Under the pieces are notes generated by a model that was given only the letters and a program-made list of their open reading frames with translations, was not told the origin of the DNA and made no database searches. 64,000 nucleotides of DNA, taken from positions 3,594,623 through 3,658,622 of the forward strand of contig JAJEKV010000027.1 in the NCBI GenBank assembly GCA_021234155.1. Reading direction: 5' to 3'. The stretch's first letter is position 1. Every line of letters begins with the position of its first letter. This document shows, piece after piece, positions 56,887 to 64,000 of this stretch. The position numbers were made by a program, and so were the translations under genes. Origin of the DNA: Isoetes taiwanensis (lineage: Eukaryota > Streptophyta > Lycopodiopsida > Isoetales > Isoetaceae).

Positions 56887-57700
56887 TCACTCTTCTTGAT
56901 CACCATAATATTTGTCGTCCATAGCTTTCATGATCGCCCTGGTCTCTGGATCGACCTGCTTGAGGTTCGGATAGTTCCTAATCACATCGGCCACAAGAAT
57001 GACAAACAAGGATTCCGCCAACACAAGAACGAGATTCATAGACAACCACCTATCCGTTTCATACTCTTCTGGACGATAAGTCTTGGCAATGATTGTATTT
57101 TGCGAGTTATGATAGCACTTGTAAAGTAAGTCGTCATGGTGACGTGTTGTGTTTGTTGAAGTCAGGGGAATTGTTCATAAACCACAATCGACCTTTCACC
57201 ATAATAGGCTTTCCCTTTGTGATGGTACGGATCGGGAGTCGACACATTCTCGATCCGCTTCGTTTCCCCAACAAACTTGAACTTCAAAGCCGGGAATGAG
57301 AACAGAGGACGTGACAATATTGTCTTTACCCTTACAAGACCATATGGCCCGCCCGGATCACCGTTGAGGCATAATCAATAATCTCCCTTTGCTTCGTGGG
57401 GATACTACGATTTTAGACCCAGCGGCGTCTTTATAATTGGTATGCTGGCGACTAATACTCTATTGACGTCAAATATTATAAGCTTGTGGTGGGTGCCGGA
57501 TCCCGGTTAGAGTTTGGCTCGACCCGATTCCCCGGTGTCGAGATCCATATCGGGATCCATTATTTTTGGGTCTTTCTTGTTGCCTTAGCATCTTGCTCTT
57601 GGCCTTCTTGGATCCCAGTATCACTCCGTGGTGTGGTACCCGGCCAGTTGTGTGATGTGTCAATGATCCCGTTAGGTTGCGATCGATGTCTGGAATGATG
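56887..57700 (-). pseudogene. Unrecognised protein relic 1 (palindrome region)
   Basis: The minus strand reads as one protein broken by single-base shifts. Upstream part near 57,470-57,660: GRVPHHGVILGSKKAKSKML. Middle near 57,190-57,330: LVRVKTILSRPLFSFPALKF and YYGERSIVVYEQFP. End near 56,890-57,110: TYRPEEYETDRWLSMNLVLV with a hydrophobic stretch, then KAMDDKYYGDQEE and stop at 56,887. Family unknown. A 32-bp perfect palindrome lies 100 bp past the stop. Confidence 0.45.
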
Positions 57701-57882
57701 AAACCGCGTCCCGGATAGGAAACGTTTTTCTCGACTTCGCTTGGTCGAGAAAAAATAAAATTTCGGAGGGTTTTAATTTCATGAGTCAGCTTGATCCAGG
57801 AAACAAAAAGTCGAACTCACCTCGATCTCAAACTCTCAAAATTAGTTCGTGACGTGTCGTCCTAGGCATGGACTTTGTCATC

Positions 57883-59350
57883 TCAAAATTCGACTTTCTC
57901 TCCACATTTGTCGGGTTTGTCTTCGTCATCATCATCCTTCTTGCTTCCATTTTCTTCCTCCTTTGAAATGCTCATGAGCGGGTCCAATCTTCGGATGATT
58001 TCAATGCATGTCCTTATTTCCAACCACGGATATTGAAGCTTCATTCCATCTGGTATAGCCCTTGGAAACGGGCCATTCATGTACCCTCGCTACATTTAGT
58101 AGATCTTCCTCGATAATTTGGTTATGAAGTACTTGATATTATGTATTGGACACATGGCCCTTCGAGGTTCCATCGTATCTTGAGAAATCATGAACTTATT
58201 CGAGATAGTGGTGTTTTCGACCACCACTTGTCAGTCTGCGATCTTGAAGCAAAATAAAGGCTACATTGGCAAAACTTGTGCCTTGGTGAGGCCAAGTCTA
58301 CAAGATCTTAATTTAATTTGAAGTTAATATCGGTGCCCATTGTGACCACAATGGTTAATACGATTACCCCGGCATGCAAAGATAAGGAAACTAAAAGTAT
58401 CCAGCTCGGTCATGTCGAACCGCGTCTTGTACTTTCCGATGTCGACCTTCTCATAAAATAGGGTGGGGTCTTAGTGTATTCATGGCAAATAGTGCCGCGA
58501 ACCGGTGCCACTTCGGACCACCAAACCCCTTGTGTCCCAAAGGTTACCGAAGTCGAGGAGCTATCATCGGGCGGTCTTAAATGGGACCACCCAATTCAAG
58601 CTTCCTCTTTAAGTGCCGCCGCGTTCGGGGAAGGGGAGGGTTTTGACTCTGTGCACAACTTGGTGATGTAGCAGGGTTGACATAGGCGGTTCAACTCCTT
58701 CATGTCTTCACTCATCAGCGGCCTTCTCCTTATAATAATCAAAATCATGGTTTGCGACGGGCAACATTGCGAGAACTCTGTGATGCCTTTTCCAGCATAC
58801 AGATCTCTTTAAGTTATTGGCATAATCCTTTAGATCGCATTTTGAACTTCTACTTTTCCTTAGGATTGGTGCATCGAGGTTAAACACAATAGTCATGTTC
58901 ACCATCCGGAGTCAGGCCTGTATCCTTTTCATGGTGCTTGTCGAACAAGCTTTTGGAGTCCGGCCTACAGCTGTTCTCCATTCTTGTCTTTGACTGCCTC
59001 TTGTCCATTGAGCCCATATATCGGTCCATTTTCCCGGAGCCTTCGATTACTAAGAATGAGGTCATATTATTGATTACGATAAATTCCACCTTCCTTTCTT
59101 GAGGTGATCTCTTCTTCTTCTAAGTCTTCATCCTCTCCCCATCATCTTCGGCTTCAGGAAGAACATATCTGTGAGAGAGAGTTTCGAAGGTCTTCCACTT
59201 GCTCCGGAGGGGCCTGTTACCTTTAGGGCCGGTAGGACAACCTAATGCTGCTGTTGCCCTGGCGTGTATGAGTATGGGTAGGAATCACGGGTTGCATTCA
59301 TAAAATGTACACAGGCATAGAAAGTATCTCCTACTTTTAGAAGAACAATA
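57883..59350 (-). pseudogene. Unrecognised protein relic 2 (palindrome region)
   Basis: Segments in order on the minus strand: KVGDTFYACVHFMNATRDSY (about 59,290-59,330), SKWKTFETLSHRYVLPEAED (about 59,150-59,210), NNMTSFLVIEGSGKMDRYMG (about 59,020-59,080), NLDAPILRKSRSSKCDLKDY (about 58,830-58,890), MKELNRLCQPCYITKLC (about 58,650-58,700), KYKTRFDMTELDTFSFLIFA (about 58,380-58,440), NTTISNKFMISQDTMEPRRA (about 58,150-58,220), and an acidic end (KKDDDDEDKPDKCGEKVEF) with stop at 57,883. Several shifts and one internal stop. Unknown family. A palindrome begins 129 bp past the stop. Confidence 0.45.
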
Positions 59351-59360
59351 AGCGAGGAGG

Positions 59361-59960
59361 AGGTGCAAGGGTTTCTCGGCTTCCTTGGTCGAGAATACCA
59401 CGAGTGGAAAACATAGGAGAGTCAAGGCGAGTGAAAGCATCGGCGCATTCCCAAATCTTTGCTTTCATGCCTCTTTTGAGCGATGCAACTTAGGATATAA
59501 ACTAGCGACATTGCGAAGGCGGCGAAGACAAGGAGAACTCGTCTTTCGCCTCTTCAACCGATAATTTCTAATGTTTTCTCTATTACCACGGAGTTTCATT
59601 TCGCCAGTGAGGGAAAGTCGAAGGACCATGATGAAGATTCAAGGGACTTTCGACTCGCTGAGTCGAGAATAATACCCACATGAGAGGAACATGGGGAAAG
59701 GAGGGGTGAGCATGAAGGAAACTGCCAGTCATTCCCAAATCGCGCCGCCTCTTGAGCGATGCAACAGGAAACAAAGTAGCTGACATTGCCAGAAGGCGGG
59801 GCAAGGATGGGAAAACTTCGATCTTTCCTTTCGTCAACCAACAATCTCAATATTCGTCTTTGCCCTAGGGTATCTCGACTCATGAGTCGAGAAGTAAGAA
59901 AGAACGAGGGAAGCCCTTCAATATTTACTTTTACTTTTACGGGGTTTCATTTCGCGGAGT
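59361..59960. repeat. Two about 275-bp tandem units
   Basis: Units start at a palindrome (59,372 and 59,647) and share ATTCCCAAATC, GCCTCTT-TGAGCGATGCAAC, GACATTGC-GAAGGCGG, CCTTTCGTC-like and GGRGTTTCATTTCGC blocks. A shortened third start follows at 59,941. No coding frame spans a unit. Confidence 0.75.
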
Positions 59961-60154
59961 CGAGAAAGCCCGCATCCTCGATTTCAGAGTTCTTGATGTT
60001 TCGACCCCGCATCCTCGATTTCGAGTTATTACAGTGTTTCTCGGCGAGCTGATTTCGAGTTCTTGATGTTTCTCGGCGAGTCGAGAACATCGAGAATAAC
60101 TTCGAAATCGGAAGGATCGCAGGGGAGCTCGACTTTCGAGGAGTCGAGAAACCC
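59961..60154. repeat. Palindrome cluster with nested short repeats
   Basis: CGCATCCTCGATTTC and GATTTCGAGTTCTTGATGTT blocks alternate with TTCTCGGCGAG-type half sites. At least three palindrome or half-palindrome copies lie within 200 bp. Confidence 0.7.
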
Positions 60155-60220
60155 CTAATAAAGAGACAATAATTTACTTTATGTAGTGACACTTGCTGCT
60201 ATTATTGATGCGGCGATTGG

Positions 60221-61335
60221 CTAATCTTTGAAGCTAGCTTCCGTTGGTGGCGTGTCGTGAAAGAACTCTGCACTCGTTTGGAATATCTGTCCTTGATCGC
60301 TGCGGCACTTCGCTTTTAAAATTACGCAATACAGCGCCCTCGAATCTTGGCCGTCCACAGCCCAAAACACGGCGTCTTTTCCCTTGGAGTCAACACCGGA
60401 CTTCGGTGAACAACTCGTCGATCTGGCGAATGGTATGACATCGGAGCATTGGATATGCAACGGGGATGTAGCACCATCAAGTTCAGAATCTCGGCATGTC
60501 TTTGGATTAAATTCGTAGTTTGAAACCGAAGGCGGCATCTCTGGCGTACAAACCTTAGTATGATGTCAGTGTGATATCCTAATGGATAGTCTTGGTGAAG
60601 CCTCTCTCCATCATGCGGGCCCCTCTGCTGATTTCCCTGTCGCTCATGGATCAAAAGTTGAGATTAGAGCCATATCTTCCTCTTCGTCGACATCACGAGA
60701 TCCTCCGGTGTACTCTCTGCTTCATCGCATTGTCCGTGGGAGTTTTTCTTTATGAACTACAACATCCATGGAAGCTGCCGAGTGCTTTAGAAGTCTTTGC
60801 TTACGGGCGTAAAAGCTCCGTTGAACAACCTCCTTCACCACGGAAATCTCCATTCCAAAGCTCCACAGGATGTCGGGTTCGACCTCCTTCATCCCTTCGG
60901 ATCCTTCCACCCAAGGTTACGACAATTTAAAAGTAGCCCAGGCCTTTGCAGCCGGTCCCCGCCGACTTGCTCATTGAAGAGTGAGTAATTGGATCTAGAT
61001 AACTTCTTAGATATGGTGAACTTACCCTTGAGGCGGTCTTCCACATACAATGTAAGTGCTGAATCTGGGGCGGAAACCGCGACACCGACCTTCTTGTACT
61101 TTGTCGCCCGGAGCTCTTCTTATCCCTTTTACCACGTGAATCTTCCACTCTTCCCACTTGTTGATACTTTGATATACCACCAAGAATCTGGTTGTGTCGA
61201 TAGCTGTCTCGATCCCTCGATAGCGAAGAGCGGAGTTACGCCGGTGATCACTAGCGTCTCGCCGATGAATCTTTAAAGATAGAAAGATGGATCGATGAGT
61301 ATCTTTATTAGAACCTGGCTGAGAGCTCCGCACAG
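60221..61335 (-). pseudogene. Unrecognised protein relic 3 (palindrome region)
   Basis: The end, 60,221-60,538, is an open frame of 105 codons (CSDVIPFARSTSC, GKDAVFWAVDGQDSRALYCV, GQIFQTSAEFFHDTPPTE). Upstream on the minus strand the reading continues in shifted frames: YKKVGVAVSAPDSALTLYVE and DRLKGKFTISKKLSRS near 60,985-61,090, and FLVVYQSINKWEEWKIH near 61,140-61,190. Unknown family. A GGGG/CCCC-framed palindrome starts 67 bp past the stop. Confidence 0.45.
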
Positions 61336-61650
61336 GTCCACATCTTTCTTTTCTTGGTAGCGAACCCGGCTTAAAGCTCCGTCGGCTTCTTCAATGGAGT
61401 CGTCATATCACGTATGCCAGCATCCTTTGGCACTTTCGAACTCCCTTGTAAATTGAGCCTCTTAAAAGCCTTGGAGGGTTTAGGATACTGCATTAAAAAG
61501 TTCGGCGTGTTCTTAAATTTGAAGTGGGACATCTGATCATTCAAGGAAAAAGCGGGCTAATACATTGCGGCCGGTAGCCATGAAACACCAATTGAGATTC
61601 ATTCATTTCCGAGTTAGGTGGTAGCGGTGGAGATTTCGAGCGCTTAGTTT

Positions 61651-62340
61651 TTACTTTCGGGCATTGGCGACTTTAGGCATCGTAGGAGGCCTAACCGATT
61701 TGAGCGAGTTCCGCAGGATGAAATACTGACGTTGTAAGCTCCCTAGCGACTTACTCTGTCTATTTCTAAGCGTATTGTCTTTTTCAAGTAGTTGATTTGA
61801 TGTCGATGAACGCGGGGCTAAGGTATGGCGGAGAGGAGGCACAACACCGCAGGAACTCTTCCGCTGCGGCATATGGAAGGGATACCGCGAGATAAGCTTT
61901 GATACAAGTATTTGATCGCGGATGCATTGTTGAGTAGAAGGCCATGAAGAGGCTAAGACTCGGTGAGGCTCGCGGGATCTGGCAACAATGGCCCAAGGGA
62001 ATTCCCTACGTGAAGAGGTGAGTTTAAATGCGCCTTTTCGTGTAGTATTAGAACATGCGGATGTGTTTGGAACATGGAGCTGCTCGAAAGCTCGGCCAGT
62101 TTATTGTTTCCTTGTCAACATATTTCAGCGTCAAGAGATGAAATGTAGTCTACGTATTGAGATATGCCGACACGCGAAACAATAGATCGAATTAACACTT
62201 CGAATAGATCTGTTTTGATCATGAAACGAGTTCGGCGGCTTCGCCCCGGTTATGGTTTTCCTTGTTGAAGACATGCATATTTGAGGCGGAGAGATACTCT
62301 CTAGGTTGAGAATGCTAAGCATGGGAACTATAAATGGGAG
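61651..62340 (-). pseudogene. Unrecognised protein relic 4 (palindrome region)
   Basis: The frame 61,651-61,872 encodes a polar, possibly coiled-coil stretch (TSNQLLEKDNTLRNRQSKSL, RQYFILRNSLKSVRPPTMPK). A second frame at 62,131-62,322 (SSTRKTITGAKPPNSFHDQN) lies upstream on the same strand. Unknown family. No palindrome is seen just after this stop. Confidence 0.3.
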
Positions 62341-62399
62341 AATTTCCTTGGCGTTTCAAGTGTGTATTTTTGCTTGGAATGCTAGATCTAGGGCCTTAG

Positions 62400-63180
62400 A
62401 ATCTTGGTTCAAATGCATCCCCACAATGGTTAGTCATGAGGCCTCCACCCGATCAGGCCACTCCCCTTATATTCGAGGAAGATGGTTCGAAGGAGAGTGG
62501 CTCGAACAACTAGAGGCACCTAGGACTAAGCGGTACAATCAACAGAACGTTGTGAGACTAAGCGTGTCTTCATTACTGAAGTGAAAACGCCATAAGCTGC
62601 TGAAAGGATCTTGGCCTCGAGTTACGGCTCACGTGTTTAAAAGGCATTCTCGACTCGAGTCGAGAGTGCGGCGGCAACTTCTGTGGTTTCCACGTGGTTG
62701 AATTCGGGTACCTCCACCCGGTCAGAGCCTCATAGCAATATTGAGGAAGATGGATCGGGAAGGAGTGGCTCGGCCCGGAAATCGAGCTGCGACAAGACCT
62801 GAGGAAGGAATTAGCTGGCATTTAGGGATTCTCGGTGAGTCGAGAATGCAAATGTTAACTTCATGCGCATTCGACTTGCAAATTCGGGAATGCCTTAACA
62901 ATAGCTTTCGGGTAGTACTCACGGAGTCTTTGGCTGGTTGAACACTCGACTCGCGGGTAGAGATGCATCTGGCGAGCCACATCCGAGGAGACACCGCGGG
63001 CGATCAGACCACTTCCGCCGCCAATATTAAGGCAAGATAATAGTCCGGTAACAATTTGTCTGCGGAAATACTGAAGAATCTGCTGGAGCGAGCATATTTG
63101 AGGCCTCCACCAGTCGAACCGGATCCTCTTAGCGATACTCGATGATGATGGTTCGAAGAAGAAGAGTGGCTTTCAATTTG
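62400..63180. repeat. Three diverged units with CCTCCACCCGGTC block
   Basis: A block close to GAGGCCTCCACCCGATCAGG plus ATTCGAGGAAGATGGTTCGA and GGAGTGGCTCG recurs near 62,435, 62,705 and 63,100. Spacing is about 280 and 390 bp. Palindromes at 62,648, 62,828 and 62,945 lie between the units. Confidence 0.7.
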
Positions 63181-63597
63181 GGTGGAGGCACTACTGACTG
63201 CCCTATGGCTGCATTGGTGGGTATGATATTCTCATTCCTTGAGTCGAGGAATACCTAGGCTGCGGCCGAGGTTTTGCTTTAGTAGAAAAGGCGTTGGGTA
63301 GCTGTGTGCATTCACCGATAGCGATTCGAGAATTCCTCAACCCGACCAACAATCGAGTGTACACTCTTTGTTCTCGCCTCGCTGAGTCGAAGAAAGAGCT
63401 GTACTTCTACGGATTGTTGGCCATTCTCGACTGTGATCGAAAGCGAGATTCCCTCTGCACCTCTCTACTTGAGGGAGGATATCTTTGTGAGTTAGAATTA
63501 CTGGAAGTCGTAAAGCAATTCTTCTAGAGCCTAGTTGCACTCAACCAACACAATGCAACAACATCTTGTCCGGAAGCCTTTTGGGTATACAAAAGCA

Positions 63598-63860
63598 TCA
63601 AATACCACAAAGGATCAAAACTCTAAGTTCATAGGGTTTATAGGCCTCGTCGCTAATGTCAACCGACCCCAACATGCCAAGACTCTTACGAAACTTCGCA
63701 AAGGGCGTCTCCACATCCATCTTGGCGAGATCTGCAAAGGAACAAAGAAACACAGTACGAGGACCCCAATCTTGGCACAAAGAACATACATCTTTGTCGA
63801 GGGCCTACCATGGGCGCAAAGGGCCCTCGACATCGACCCATAAAATCCAACATTCAAGAC
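63598..63860 (-). pseudogene. Unrecognised protein relic 5 (palindrome region)
   Basis: The frame 63,598-63,780 reads CQDWGPRTVFLCSFADLAKM, DVETPFAKFRKSLGMLGSVD and YKPYELRVLILCGI before the stop. Upstream a shifted frame gives LNVGFYGSMSRALCAHGRPS. Codon pattern looks like real coding sequence. No family recognised. A decayed palindrome lies about 200 bp downstream. Confidence 0.4.
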
Positions 63861-64000
63861 ATAAGAGTTGCCCCAACAACAGTGATGCTTGGCATGAGAG
63901 CCTCATTATTGTACAGATAACCTCGCCAAGATCAAGAAGTTGAACAAGGAGCCAATCAACATAAAAGCTAAGACATTGACTATAAGGAATACTTCTGATA

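Larger units (their letters stand above)
55753..63394. repeat. Dispersed palindrome family TTCTCGACT/AGTCGAGAA
   Basis: About 15 copies. Perfect or near-perfect: 56,507-56,536 (30 bp), 56,629-56,658 (30 bp, one mismatched pair), 56,756-56,787 (32 bp), 59,873-59,892 (20 bp), 62,648-62,665 (18 bp). With loops or decay: 55,753-55,774, 57,725-57,754, 59,372-59,394, 59,647-59,669, 60,070-60,087, 60,122-60,154, 62,828-62,847, 62,945-62,962, 63,234-63,252, 63,371-63,394. Arms are conserved while the centre varies (GCGC-type, CATG, GCT, TTCGCTTG). None is seen in the first 55 kb. Confidence 0.85.

Noticed and set aside
55753-63394. Bacterial-type terminators or prokaryotic contamination
   Set aside because: The palindromes lack a following T run, the surroundings include plant LTR sequence and a plausible plant splice site, and no dense intact coding is present.

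Overview
This window is plant nuclear DNA, about 64 kb, made mostly of repeats and transposable elements. I infer a large-genome, early-diverging vascular plant such as a fern. The signs are an R2R3-MYB gene with the usual intron, one long intronless PLS-type PPR gene, chromodomain Ty3/gypsy elements primed by initiator-Met tRNA, L1-like and other LINE fragments, copia and MULE remnants, and tRNA-derived SINEs. The species assignment rests on style, not on a diagnostic gene.

Layout. 1-10.2 kb is a higher-order array. Its parts recur: a ~110-bp satellite, kilobase polypurine (GA)n tracts, and a minus-strand tRNA-derived SINE lying next to each purine tract. The satellite and its spacers contain perfect heat-shock-element arrangements. 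10.2-10.55 kb holds two more tRNA-like heads, and 10.65-10.98 kb a 27-bp minisatellite. 11-24 kb has no intact gene: a long-TIR hairpin element (15.4-15.8 kb), two clean 3' exons of a TFIIIA-like zinc-finger gene (17.0-17.3 kb), a 1.6-kb 3' LTR (19.9-21.5 kb) and a LINE fragment.

24.5-26.4 kb carries the best gene model, an R2R3-MYB factor of the MYB25/MYB109 type on the minus strand. 27.0-27.6 kb has an unassigned ORF containing a near-perfect hairpin. 28.4-36.1 kb is a minus-strand chromovirus (LTR, integrase with chromodomain, RT/RNase H, protease, gag knuckle). A 1,584-bp TIR element has cut it, and it contains a perfect 45+1+45-bp palindrome. 38.4-40.3 kb is an intact PLS-class PPR gene with a tandemly duplicated 3' end.

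41-49 kb is fragmentary: two MULE transposase tails, decayed copia, two different LINE RT pieces and a broken DEAH-box helicase. 49.6-54.7 kb has a 5' LTR with PBS, a gag-like region, a decayed histone-H3/CENH3-like sequence, and an antisense LINE (endonuclease plus start of RT). A further truncated LTR lies at 54.8-55.6 kb.

55.7-63.9 kb is the most unusual part. Decayed protein-like reading frames, all on the minus strand, are punctuated by about 15 copies of a short palindrome family with arms TTCTCGACT / AGTCGAGAA. Four of the recognisable reading-frame ends have a copy 65-130 bp downstream. I do not recognise the proteins. The arrangement could be a decayed mobile or viral-type gene cluster using hairpins as 3' signals, or a gene fragment array colonised by a palindromic element.
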